From Nemania diffusa (taxonomy: Eukaryota > Ascomycota > Sordariomycetes > Xylariales > Xylariaceae): DNA of 64,000 nt. The position numbers and the translations under genes are program-made. A model generated the notes under the pieces. That model saw only the letters and a program-made list of their open reading frames with translations. It ran no database searches and was not told where the DNA came from. Every line of letters begins with the position of its first letter. The first letter of the stretch is position 1. Positions 1 through 15,000 of the stretch are shown here, piece after piece. The stretch spans positions 806,001-870,000 of the forward strand of contig JBBPUQ010000006.1 of NCBI GenBank assembly GCA_038501195.1, given 5' to 3'.

Positions 1-10
1 ATATAAAAGT

Positions 11-222
11 TTATTATATATATATTTATTAATTAATTTAAAATAAAAATATATTATATATATATATATTAATTAATATATAATAAATATATATTATATA
101 TATATATAATTATTAATATAAAATAAAAATATATTATATATATATATAACTATTAATATAAAATAAAAATATATTATATATATATATAACTATTGATATA
201 AAATAAAAATATATTATATATA
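11..222. repeat. 40-bp tandem repeat, about 5 copies
   Basis: The unit runs roughly ATATTATATATATATATAAC then TATTAATATAAAATAAAAAT. Copies begin near 11, 51, 91, 131 and 171, with a partial at 211. The last three full copies are nearly identical, while the first two are diverged. Confidence 0.85.
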
Positions 223-266
223 AATATTTTTAAATATATATAATAAAAAAAAAAAAAAAAAAAATT

Positions 267-318
267 AACAAAGTTTAAAATTAATAATTTTTATTATTAA
301 TTTTAAACTTTATTTGTT
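267..318. repeat. Imperfect inverted repeat (hairpin)
   Basis: The left arm begins AACAAAGTTTAAAATTAATAA. The right arm is its near reverse complement and ends ATTTGTT, with a small bulge near 311-314. The AACAAAGTTT core recurs in the inverted repeat near 18001. Confidence 0.6.
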
Positions 319-337
319 TTAATTAAAAATTAAACTT

Positions 338-475
338 AAAATATATAATAAATATTATATATATTATTATTATATTATTAAAATTTATTTATTAAAAATA
401 AGTTTTTTATAATATTTAAATATATATTTTTTTATATAAAAAAAAAAGCAGCGTTTATATAAAAGTCGTTTTATA
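338..475. repeat. Diverged direct repeat, copy A (partner 572-705)
   Basis: It shares a TATATATTATTATTATATTA core and about 130 bp of flank with 572-705. Where the copies differ, one often has G or C and the other A or T, in both directions. This is the pattern of one duplicated sequence independently losing G/C by transitions. Confidence 0.65.
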
Positions 476-508
476 TTATATAAAAATAAAATATTATAAA
501 AAAAACTT

Positions 509-547
509 TAATTTAGCTATATTATTTATAGCAATATAGCTAAATTA
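509..547. repeat. Perfect 15-bp inverted repeat, 9-nt loop
   Basis: Arm 509-523 (TAATTTAGCTATATT) is exactly reverse-complemented at 533-547. A perfect stem containing four G/C is notable in DNA of about 4% GC. No function is assigned. Confidence 0.8.
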
Positions 548-571
548 ATATTTTAGTTAAAAATCGAATTT

Positions 572-705
572 AAAATATATAAAAAAAGTTATATATATTA
601 TTATTATATTATTAAAACTTGTTTATTAAAAATAAATTTTTTATAATATTTTAAATATATATTTTTTTATATAAAACAAAATAGTTTTTATATAATAGTT
701 ATTTT
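572..705. repeat. Diverged direct repeat, copy B (partner 338-475)
   Basis: Second copy of the 338-475 repeat. Between them lies the perfect inverted repeat at 509-547. Differences from copy A include several A/G and C/T substitutions and small indels. Confidence 0.65.
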
Positions 706-3700
706 TTTATTATATATTTAGTTTTATTTTATTTATTAATATTTTGATTTATATAATAAATTTATTAATAAATATTAAAATTTTAAATATTTAATTTAGT
801 TTTTATTTTATAAATATATTAATAAAATTATTAATGTTATTTATTTATTATATTTTAAAAATTTCTTTTTTTTTATATAATTTATAAAACAATATAATAT
901 CGATTATAAACTGTTTTTATTATATTATATTAAATTTAATTAAATAATTATATAAAAACTTTAAATTTAAATATAAAACTATTAAAATTAAAATAATTTT
1001 TAATATAATTAAAATTTATTAAATTATTATATATAAAACAATTATATTATTATAATTATTAATTATATTATATAATTTATTTATAAATATATTATAAATA
1101 ACTTTTTTATATTTATTTAAATTTTAATATATAATATTATTAATAATTTTAAAATTTAAATTATTTTTTATATATTATTTTATTATTAATATAATAATAA
1201 ATTTAAATTATAAAATTATATTTATATTATTTATAAATAATTTATTAATAAATATAAATAACTTTATATAATTTAAATTTAATAATATAAAAGTTAATTT
1301 ATAATTAAAATTATTTATTTATTATTAAATTTTTTAATTTAAATTTTTAATATTATTTAATTAAAAGTTAATTATTTATATAGTTATTAATAAATTATAT
1401 ATAGTTTTTATTTAATATATATTATTAATATATATTTTTTATATATATTATAAAATATATTTTTAAATAGCTTTTTTTATATATTAATTAATTAAAACTA
1501 ATTAATTATTTTAGTTTTTTTAAATTAAAATTATATTATTTTTATATAATAAAATAATTTATTTATTATTAAATTTAATTAAAATATTTTTTTTAGTTTT
1601 ATATAAAAACTAGTTTATTATAGTTTATATTTTTTTTTTATTAAAAAATTTAATATAATAAAACTAAATATATTATTTATTTATAAATTTATAATATTAA
1701 AGTTATTAGTTTATTTTATTATATATAAAAAATATAAATTATATATAAATATAAATATATTAAATTTTTTATAATAATATTAATAATATATTTTAAATTA
1801 ATATAGTTTTAATTTAATTAATTTATATAATAGTTATATAATTTTTAAAATAATATTTTTAAAATATTTAAACTTTAATTTAATTAATAATTATATAAAG
1901 ATTTTTTTTATTAGTTTATTTTTTAATTATATATATATTTATATAATATTTTAAAATTTATTTAAAATATTATAATTATAAATTAATAAAGATTTAAATA
2001 TAAATAATAATTTTTAATTTATTTGTTAAATAATTAAAAATTAAATAAATATTAATTTTCTTTAAAAATTATTATATTTTTATATAATAAATTTTAATTT
2101 TTTATATAATTTAATTGTTTTTTTTTAATTTTTTATATAAAATAAAACTTAAAAATTTAAATATTTTTATATTTTATTTAATTATATTTAATAAATTAAA
2201 ATATTTTTTATATAATAAAATCGTTAATTTTAATAACATTTAATTCTTTAAATAATATTTTAAATATATTAATTATATTATTTTTTTATAGTTTTATTAT
2301 TAATATATATATTTTTTGTTTTTTTTATTATAAAAAAACTATAGTTAATTTATTATATAAAAATTATATATATATTTTTATTTCTTTTTAATTTATTATA
2401 TTTTTTTTATATAATAAAAGTTTAAAAATATTAAACTTTTATTAAATTTATTTTTTAGTTTTTTAATAATTATATTTTTTTTATATAATAGTAAAGTTTT
2501 ATTTATATATATTAAAAATATATTAAATTATTTATTAAATCGACAATAATATTTAATTTTTTAATTGATTAAATTTTATATAGTTTATTTTAGCTTTATT
2601 TTTTTTTTATATAAATATTTCGTTTTTTAAAAATAATAAAAATATATTATATATAATTAAATTATTACATTTATTAATTATATAATTAATTTTAATTTTT
2701 ATATATTTTTTATATAATATTTTTATTATTTTCTTTATTACGTTAGTTTTTTATATAATATTTAACAATAAAAATAAATTTTAATTAATTTTTAAAAATA
2801 TATTAAAAATTAATAAAATAAATATAAAACTATTTAATTTTATAATATTAACTTTTGTTTTATATAATAGTTTATTTTTGCTTTAAAAATATTATATATA
2901 TATTAAAATAATTTATATATTTTTTTTATTTTATTTATTATTTAATAAGTTTTAATAAATATTATATAATATTATATATTTATTATTTATATATAATTTT
3001 AAAATTTTTTAAATAAAAAGTTAATATTTAAATTATAAATAATATAGTTTAATAGTTTTTAATATATATTAATTTAATATTTATATAATATTTTTTATAT
3101 ATTATATATAAATATAAATTTTAAAAATATTACTGTTTAAAAAAATATTATAATATTAATAATATAAAAAACTTATTTTTTATTTATTTATATAATATTA
3201 ATTATTACGTTATAATTAAAATTATAATTATTTTTAATTAAAAATTTAAAATATATTTAATAATAATAATAAAACTTTTAAATTTTTTTTAAAGTTAAAT
3301 AGTTTATATTATATTTTATATAATTAAATATTTTATATAAATATTTTATATAAAAATATTTAAAATAATAATATAATTATTAAAATTTTGTTTTTATAAA
3401 ATATATATTAATTTTATATAAACTTATATTAAAAAATAAATATTTTTATTTATATATAATAAAAATAATTTTTTTATTATATTATATAATTAAATTTTTT
3501 ATATTATTAAAATATACTTTTAAATAATTAGCATTTTTAAAAAAAAAACAAAAATAATATTGCTATATTAAAAATATAATAAATTGTTATATCTAATATA
3601 TTTTTTATTTATATAATATTAATTATAATAATTATATAGCTATTATTAAATTAAATATATACTATTTTTAATATTTAATTTATTTTTATATATAAATATA

Positions 3701-6700
3701 TTTAAAAATAAATTTTTAATTATATTTTTTCTACTATTAAATAATTAAAAATGTTTATATTTTATAATTTATTTTAATATTTTATATAATATTAATTATT
3801 TAATATAAACTAATTAAATAAAATAATAATATTTTAATTTTAAATATTTTTATTTATTATATAATATATAAATATATTATTTATAAAAAACTAAATTAAT
3901 TAATTCTTTAGTTTTTTATCGATTTTTTAATTATTTTTATTTAATTTTAAGTTAATATATTTTTTATATTTTATAAAATATATTAAAAGTTAATTAAATA
4001 TTAATATATAATTAAAAATTATTTTATATAAATTAAAATATATATTTTTAATATAAGCTTTTTTTTAAAATATATAATTAATTAATTAATAGTTTAGCTT
4101 TTTATATATAAAATATTTTTTATTTATATAAAAGTTTTAAATAAATTATTTTTTTAATTATATAAAGTTTTATTAAATATTAAACAAATTTAAAAATTTT
4201 TATATATTTTTAAATCGAAAATTTTTTATATAATTATTTTAATAATATTTTTAATTAATAAAATATATATCGTTTATTTTTTATATAAAATATTTTAATT
4301 TATTTTTATTTATTATTTAAAAATAAACTTATAAATTAATAAAAAAACCTTTATATATAAATTTTTAAAATATTAAAGCTATTATTAACTTTAATATATT
4401 TTAATATATTTATATAATAATTATATTAAACTAAATTTTATTTTAATAATTTATATTAAAAATTTATTATATTTTTATAAATTTTATAATTATAATATTA
4501 AATATATTATAAATAAATAAATCAAAGTTTTTTTTTTTAATTTATATAAAAATAATATTAATTTAATTAGTTTAATATTAATTATAATTTATATTAATAT
4601 TAAAATAAATATTTATTATATAATAAATTTTATTTTATATTTTTTTTTAATTTAATATTATATATATAAAAGTTTTTTATATAATTTTGTAATATTATTA
4701 AAAAAATAATATAATATTAATTTTTTATTATTTTAAATTATCGGTTTATATTAATAAATAATTGTATTTTATTATATAATAAATTATATAGCTTACTGAA
4801 ATAGTTTTTTTTTTTTTATATTTTTTAAAAAATAATATACTTTTTTAATAAAATTATTTCATTTTATATATTTTGAATTAAAAATAACTTAAAAAATATA
4901 TTTAATATTATTAAATTAAATATTATATAAATATAAAATTATTATTTAAAAATATATAAAAAATAATATATTATAAAATATTTATAAATTAGTTAAAAAT
5001 TTAGCTTATAATTAATAATTGTTATATATTAATATATAAAGTTAAAAATATATTTATATTTAATAATTAATTATATAAATAGTTTATTATTTTTTTTTAT
5101 AAATATTTAAAAATATATATTTAAAATTAATTTTAGTTATATCAGTTTTAATAAAAATATATTTATATTATTTATAATTATATAAAACTATTAATTTAAA
5201 ATTAATAAATTAAATATTTATATAAAAAATAATAAAATTAATTAAATAGTTAAAAAAAAAACTTGTTTATTATTATTAAATAAATATTAATTATTTATAA
5301 TTTATATAAATTTTATTTATTATTTTATATTATTGTTACTATTATATTATATATTTTTTTATTTTAAAATATTAAATAATTTTTATTAAATTAATTTATT
5401 TATTTAATTTTATATTTTATATATTTAATATTTAAAATTTTTAATATATAATTTTTATAATAATTAATTAATCAAATTTAAATATTTATATTTAATAATA
5501 TAACAAACTATTTAAATATTAAATATAATTAATATTGCTATTATAATATTAAATTTTTAATTTTATAATTAAATATTAATATATTTTTATATATAACATT
5601 TTAAAAATTTATAATTAAAAGCGATTTTATTATATTAGTTATTATTGTTATATATAATAAAAAGTTTGTTTTTATTATATAATTATTTTAATGTTATAAT
5701 AATTAAAAATATAAAATAAAAAATAAAAAGATTTTTATTGTTTAATTATTATATAATAAATAATTTAATATAATTATATATTATTATTTTTAATATTATT
5801 TTTTATATTTAAAGTTTTATAATATTATAAAATATATTTTAATATAATAGTTAAATTTGATTTTTTATTTTAAATTTTATTATATAAAAATTATTTGATT
5901 TATATAAAGCAAAAACTTTAAAATATAATATAAAAATTTATTAAGTTTAATTAAATCTTAAGCTAGTTTTATTTTTATTTTTGTTAATTTATAATATATT
6001 TTATAATTATTAATTAATATTAAATAAGCTATATATATATAATAATATATATAAATTATATATAAATAAAATATAAAATTAATTATATTATATTTATATT
6101 AATAATTAATTTTAAAAGAAGTTTTTTTATATAGCTAAAGATTTTATTATAACTAAAATTTTTTTTAATATATAAAATAAATGTTTGTTTATATAACTAT
6201 AGTATAAATATTATATTATATAAACTATAATATATAGTTATAGCTAATACTAGTATTTTAATAATAACAATATTAATTATATAAAAATAAAAATATTTAT
6301 TTTTTAATATTAATTAATTAAAAATTATAAATTATTTTATAAAATAAACATTTTAAAAATTATATTATTAATTTAAATATTTTTATATAAAAAAATTTAT
6401 AAAATTATTATAAAAAATTAAATATAATAATATTAATATTTTAATATTTTAAAAAATTAAAAAGTTTTATTACTATTATTAATTATATAATTAAATTTTA
6501 AAAAAATTTAAATTTTTATTAAAAAATAAATATAATTTTAATTATAAAATTGTTATTAATATTATATAAATTAATAAATAATTAATTTTATATATAATTA
6601 TTATAAATATTTTATTTTAAATAATTAAATTTTTAAAATTTTTAAATATATATAATATTTAAAATATATTATATTAATATTAAATTTTAATATATTAAAA

Positions 6701-9700
6701 ACTATTTAATTATATTTTATATAATTTTAATATAAATTTTTTATTTAAAATATTTTATAATAATATATAATTAATTAAAACTTTATATAAAAAATTATTT
6801 ATTAAAATATATTAAATTATTAAAAAGATTAAATAAATATATATATTATTTTATTATATATTTAATATTTTATATAAAAAAATTAATTATTATATAAATA
6901 AAAAAACAATATTATAAATAATTATAAAAACTTTAAATTATATAATTAAATTAAATAATTTTATATTTATTTTATTAATTTTTAAAGTTTATTTTAAAAT
7001 TAATAATAATTTATTTTTTTTATTAAAAGTTATTTAAAAAATAAAAACTATATAAAAAATTATAAAAATATTAAAAAATATTTATATAAAAATTAATATT
7101 AATTAAATTTTATAAATTAAAAATAAATCAATATTATTATATAAAATATTTTTTTTTATTTTTTTAAAATAAAATTATAATATAAAAAAAATATAAAACT
7201 TAAATAAAATTATATAAAATTTTTATAATTAAAAATTATAATATTATAATTAATATAATAAATAAATTAATTAAATTTTATTATATATAAATTAAATTAT
7301 ATTATTAATAAAAAATTATATTTAATTTATTATATAAAAAAAATAACTTTTTATATAATTTTTTTTAAATTATTAAATAATTATAACTTTAATATAAAAA
7401 CAAATTAAAAAAGTTATTTATATTTATTAATAATTAATATTTTATATTAAAAAAAATTAATAATTATATTTTAATTATATAATTAAAATAAAACAATATA
7501 ATTATTATATTTAATATATTTTTTAAATAATTAAATATAATTAAAATAAATTTATTAATAATTTAAAATATATTTTAATTTATATAATATAATTTAAATT
7601 AATATAATTAAATAAAAATTTTTTAAATTAAATTTATATAAAAAGTTAAAAATAAAATAATTAAATAATATAAAACATTTAAATTAATTATATAAAGTTA
7701 TAAAAATAAAAATTAAATTTAAATTTTTATATAAATATTAATAATTTAATATATTAATTAATTTATAAAATTTTTTATTTATTTAAATAAATTTTAAAAT
7801 ATTATTTTTATAAAAAAATAAATTAATAATATATTAATTAATTATATTTAATAATTTTTAAATATAATTATATTTAATAATAATTATTTTTAATTTTTAA
7901 AATAAATAATTAATAATTTATTTAAAATAAAAATTAAAACTATGTTTTTTTTTATTATTTTTTATTAAATAATTTAGTTATTTTTTTTTATTAATTATAA
8001 TTTTATTAAACTTTTTAATTTAAATAATAAAAATTTTTATATATTAAATAAATAATATAATTAAATTATATAAATTTTAATTTATTATTAATATATTATT
8101 ATTATTAAAAATTTAATTTTTATTTTTTAAAATAAAATATTAAAATATTTAATTAAATTAATAAAAATATTTTTATTAATTAATTAATTAAATTTAAACT
8201 AAGTTTTTTTTTTATTAAAATAATAAAAATAAAAATAAAAATAATTTTATTAAATTTATATAATTTAATAATATATTTTTTTTAAAAATAATTAATTTTT
8301 TAAAAAATATTTTTTTAATTTAAAATATAATATTTATATATAAAAAAAAACTTTTATATTTAGTTTTAAAAACTTTTTATTAAAAAAAGTAAAATAATTA
8401 ATTTATTAATATTTTTAATTTTTATAATAATTAAAATATTATAATTAAATTTTTGAAAATATATTTAAATATTAACTTTTATATAAAAAATAAAAAAAAA
8501 CTATTTATTATTTATAATTATAAATAATTATAATTTATTAAAAGTTAAATTAATTTATTTTTTAATTTATTATTTAAAAATAAAATATTTTTTAAATATT
8601 AATATTATTATAATAATTAATTATATTTAGTTTTTTTATAAAAAATATTTGAAAATAATTTTTATATTTTATATATATAAATAATTTATAAATTATTATA
8701 TAAAGTTTATAAAAAAAATAAAATTTTAAATAAATAATATTATATTATATAAAAAATTTATAAATAAAAAAAAAAAAAAGTTAAAAGTTTTTTTATAAAA
8801 AAATTATTTATATATATATATATATAATAATTTAAAATAAAAATAAATAAAATTATTAATTTAATTATATATTAAAATTATTTAATATATTTAAATAATT
8901 AAATTAAAATTAATTAATTTATAATTATTAATAAAATATTAATTTATTTAAAAAAATTTAATTTATAAATTAATTTTAAAAAATATAAATTTTATATAAA
9001 AAAAATTAAACTTTAAAAATTTATTATAAAAATATATAAAATAAAAATTAATTTTAAAAAAATATAAATTATATATTAAAAAAATATAATTATTTTTAAA
9101 TTTTTATAATTTTTGAAAAAAATTTATAAAAAAATATAAATAAATTATAAAATTATTTATTAATTTTATATATATTAATATAATATTTTAATAAATATAT
9201 TTATTTTATATTATTTTATTTATAATATTAAAATTATAATAAAAATTAATTTTTTTAATAATATAATATTAAATATATTATATTAAAAAAATAATTTAAA
9301 AAATTTATAAAAATTAATAGTTTTTTTTTATAAAATATTTTATAATATAAAATTTAATTAAAAAATATAAAATAATAAAATATTAATAATTATAAAAAAG
9401 TTTATTAATATATAATATTTTTTTATAATTTTAATAAATTATATAATTTTAAAATATTTTAATATAAAAAAAATATTAAATTTTTAATAAATAAAATAAA
9501 TAAAATTTATAAATTATTATTATTTTATTATTATATATTATTTAAATTTAAAAAATATTATTATTAATATTGTTTTAAAGTTTATAAAAAATATAAAAAT
9601 ATATAAAAAAAAAAAAAAAATAATAATTATTTTATTTAAATTAATTATTTTTTTTAATAAAAATTTAAAAAAGTTTATATTAATATATATATTAAATAAT

Positions 9701-10431
9701 AATATTATATTTTATTTAATTCTATAAATATTAATAATTAATTTAATTTTAAAAATAAAATAAATTAATTAAAATTTAATTAAATATAAAAAAAAAATTT
9801 ATATTAATTAAAATTTAAATTAAATAATATTAAATATAAATTATTTATATATTAAATTAATTAAAAAAATATATATTTATTTAATTATAATATATTTAAA
9901 AAAAAATAAAATATAAATGTTAATAATTTAAAATTTATAAAAAAATGAATTAATATATATTAAATTATTTATATAAAATAATTAAAATTTTTTAAAAAAA
10001 AATTTTAAAAAAAATTAAAAGTTTTAAATATATTAAAATATATATAATAATATATAATAATAAATTTTAAATATTTTTTTATTAATAATAATAAAAATAA
10101 TATAATTTTTTATATTATTAATAAATTATAAATAATAAAAATATAATAATTATAAAATAAATTATTTTAAATTAATAAAATAAAAATTATATATTAATAA
10201 ATAAATTAAAAATTATAGTTTTTTATTAATTATTTTTAAAATAAATAATATTTAAATTAATAAAAAAAAAATTAAATTATAAAAAAATATAAAACTTTAT
10301 AATTAAAATATATAAATATATAATAATAATAAAATAATAAATAGATTATATTTAAAAAAAAATAATTAATTAAATTAATAAATATTAATAAAATTTAAAC
10401 TTTTTAATTAAAAATTAAATATATATTTTAT

Positions 10432-10463
<32 letters not shown>

Positions 10464-11821
10464 TAAATTAAAATATTTAATAATAATAAAAAATATTTTA
10501 ATTATTTTATATAAATTAATTATATAAATATTTAAAAAATTTATTATTAAAAAAAAAGTTTAAATATTTAAAATAAAAAATTATAAATTTTAAATATAAT
10601 AAAAAAAAAATTAAAAATTAAAAAAGTTTTATTATTATATATTAAATTAAATAAATTTTATTATAAAATAATTTAAAAAAAAAGATTTATATTAATTAAT
10701 AATATTTAATAAATATTTTAAAATATAATTTAATATATTTATAAAAGTTTTATAATTAAAACTTTAATATAAATAATTTTTTAATAAAATTATTAATATA
10801 AAAAAAATTAATATAAAAAAAAGTTTTTATAAAAAAATATATTAATAATAATAAAATTAATATAAATAAAATATTATATATATAAAAATTAAAAAAATTT
10901 ATAATATATATATTATATTATATAAAAAATAATGATTTTATTAAATTAATTATTAATATAATAAAAAAATAATAAAAATTAAAAATTTTAATATATAAAT
11001 TAATTATATATATTAAAAATAGTTATTTATTATTTAAAAATATTAATTTATAAAAAGTTTATAATTTAAATATTTATTATAATAAAAATTTAAATTAAGT
11101 TTTTTTTATATAAAAAAGATTATTATAAATTATATTTATATTTTAATAAATAAATTTTAAAAATTATTAATATATATAATATAATTAATAAATTATTAAA
11201 ATAATTAAATAAATTTTATTATTTATTTAAAATAATAAATTTATTTAATATTAAATAAAATAATAAATAAAAAAATATTTATATAAATATATTAATTTAA
11301 TTAAAAAAATTAAATTTATTTTTAAATTTTTTTAATTTTGTTTTTTTTTTAAATATATTATATTATTTAATTTATAAATTTATTATAAATATTATATTTA
11401 TTATATACATTTAATAAAATTAAAAATTTTAATATATTATTATTTTAATATTTTAATAAATTAATTTATTATTAATTAATTAAAAATATATTTTATTAAA
11501 ATAAAAATAATTTATTTTTTATAATAATATATTTTTTTTATAAATATATAATAATTTTAATTTTAATTTAAATTTTTAAAAAATTTAAAAAAAATTTATT
11601 TTTTAAATTTTCATTATTTAAATTTTTTTTAATATTTTTATTATTATATAATCACAAAATTAAATTTTTATTAAAATTAATTAATAAAATAAAAATAAAT
11701 AATATATAAATAAAAATTTAAATAATTTATTTATAAAATTTAATTTTAAATAATTATATAATATTTATTTTAATATTATTATAAAAATATAAAAAATTAT
11801 TTATTTAAAAATATATTATTT

Positions 11822-12030
11822 ATAAAATTTATTATAAATAATATTTATATTTAAATTTATAAAAATATAATATAAATTCAAAAAAATAAATTTATAAAAT
11901 TAAATTATAAAAAAAAATTTAAAAGCTTTTTTTATTTATTTAATTTATTAATATAAAATAGTTTTAAATAAAATTAATATTAAAAATATATATAAAATAA
12001 TTTTAAAAAATTTATTTTTTAAAACTTTTA
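11822..12030. repeat. Dispersed repeat copy 1 (partner 19682-19932)
   Basis: About 200 bp align with 19682-19932. By eye the differences are mostly transitions: A versus G near 11827 and 11856, C versus T near 11879, T versus C in the AATTTAAAAG/ACTTAAAAG stretch, A versus G and T versus C near 12000-12010. This copy contains one 39-bp internal unit plus a partial. Confidence 0.75.
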
Positions 12031-15000
12031 TATTTAATTATATTAAATATTATTATAAAAAATAAAAATCGTTATTTTTAATAATTATATATAATTTTTA
12101 TTAATTTTATTTTTTTAAATATTTTTAAATTTTTTAAATTATTTTAATTTAAAAAATTAAATATTTTTTTTTTAAATTTAATATTTTTTAATTAATACTT
12201 TAATATTATAAAATTATTATTTTAATTATTATTAATTATTTTTATACTTATAACTTTTTTATTAAATTAAATAATTAAATTTATTTTTAAATTTATTTAT
12301 TTAATTTTTTAAAATAATTTTAACTTTAAATAAATTATTTTTTTTATTAAAGTTTTATTTATTATAAATAACCTTTAATATAAAAACTTTATAATAAAAG
12401 AAGTTTTTTTTTTTATATTAAATAATAAATATATAATAAAAATAATTAAATATATATTAAAAGTTTTTAAAAAGTTTAATTTATATATTAATTAATTAAT
12501 TTTTTATTTAATTCTTTATTATTTAATTTATTATTATAAATATTTTTTAAAAAATTTATTAAATAAATAATAACTATTATAAAATTTTAAATAAACTTTA
12601 TAATTAATTTTAAATTTTATTAATTTATATTTATTATTATAATATTATTTTATTTATATTTATTATAATATTTATAACTAACTTTATATTTTTATATAAA
12701 TATTATTTTATAAAATAAATATTTTTAATTATATTATTTTTTTAATATATTTAAATTAAAACATTATTTAATTTTAAAAATTAAAAAATTATTTATATAT
12801 AAATAATTTAATTAAATTAAAATATATATTATTAAAATTTTATTATAATATAAATAATATATTTATTTAGTTTTTTTTAAAATTTATTAATATATAATAT
12901 TAAATAAATATTTTTATATTTTAATTTTTTTTTTTAATAAATTATTACTTTAAAAATAATATATTATAATTATAAATAATTTTATTTTAAAACTTTTTTA
13001 TAATTTTTTTTAAAACTATAATATAAATTTTTAATTAAAATTAAAAATAATATAATTAAATATTTTTTAATTAATTAATAAAAACTAATTAATTAATATT
13101 ATAATTTAATATATAATTATATATATTTTATATTTAAAAATAAAAAATTAATATTTAAATATAATATAAATTATAATTATTAATATATTATAATTTAAAA
13201 ATTTATTTAAATATTATAAAATAATAATTATTAAAACTTTAAATAATTTTATAATAAAATTTATAATAATAATTTTTATTAGTTTTATAATTTTTAATTA
13301 AATAAATTAATAATTTTTTAAAAGTTTTTTTTTATTTATATTATATATTTTATATTTATTATAAAACTTTAAATATATTTAAATTTATTTTATTTTAAAT
13401 ATAATTATATATAATTTAAATTTTATTATTATATATTTATATTTAAAATAATATTTATTATTATATATTATATATAAAAATTTATTAATTTGTTTTTTTA
13501 AAATATATAATTTATATTTCTTTTTATAATTTATATTATATAATAATTTATTAATTATAATAAATAAATAATTAAAATATAAAAAATTTATAATATTTTT
13601 ATTATTTTTATAAATAGTTTTTAAAATTTTATAATATTTAAAATTTTTATTATAATTAATTATAAATTTAAATTTAATTTTTTTATTTATAATTATTTTA
13701 AATATTATAAATTATATTTAATTAAAAATTAAATTTTTAATATTTGTTAAATTAATAAAGTTTTAAAACTAGTTTAATATAATATAAATAAAATTAAAAT
13801 ATTTAAATAAATAATATATTTATAATTTATATTATAATAAATAAATTAATATATTTATTAAATTTATATTTAAATTAATTTAATTTAAAATATTTTTAAT
13901 AAAATAATAATTTATAAATATAATTATTAAATTATATAATATTTTTATTATAATTTTTAAATGTTTATATATTTATTTAATATAAACTATTTTTATTTTT
14001 AAAAAATTATAATATATTTTTAATTAAAATATAAAATAATTAAAAAATATAATTAAAAATATTTAAATAATAAATATAATTAAATTAAACTTTTATATAT
14101 ATTTATTTTTTAAATAAAATATTATTATATTAAATTTTTATTTAAAAAAACATTTATTTATATAAATAAAGTTTTAATTAAATTATAATAATATAATATT
14201 ATATTATTATAAATTAATATTTATATTATTTTAAAAAATTTTAGTTTTATTTTTATAAATTTAAAAAATATTAATTTATAATATATTTAATATTTATTAA
14301 AGTTATTATTTATAATTTTATTTATTTAATATTTTTAATTTAATAATTTAGTTTTTTTTTTATAATAATTTATATATTAAATATAATAAAAATATAAAAT
14401 ATATAAAAATTTATTATTATTTAAATATTATTTTAAAACTTTTAATTAATTTATAAATTTAAAGTTTTAAAAAATAACTAGTTTTTTTTTTAAATATAAA
14501 TATATTAAAAATATTTATTTAAAAACTTAAAAGCTTTATAAAAAAATATATAATAAATAATTTTTTAAATAATAAAAAAGAATTTTTTTTTTAAAATAAT
14601 ATAAATATATTTTATAAATATTATAAATATTTAATTTTAATAATTAAAAAAATTATAATATTATTAATAAAAATATAATAAAAGTTTTAATATAATTATA
14701 ATAATTTATTTATAAAATTTTAAATATAAATAAAAAAATTTTAAAAGTTTATTAAAGTTATAATAAATTGTTTTAATTTTTTAAAATAAATTATAATAAA
14801 TTTATTTTAATATTTTAAATAAATTTTTAATTAATAAAAAAACAATATAATATTAATTATTATAATATATTTTTTATTTTAAATTAATAAAATAATTTTA
14901 AACTATAATAATAAAAAATAATTATTAAATATTATAATTTTATTTAAAGTTTATAAATTAATAATTAAATAAAAATAAAATATATAAAAAAAAATAACTT

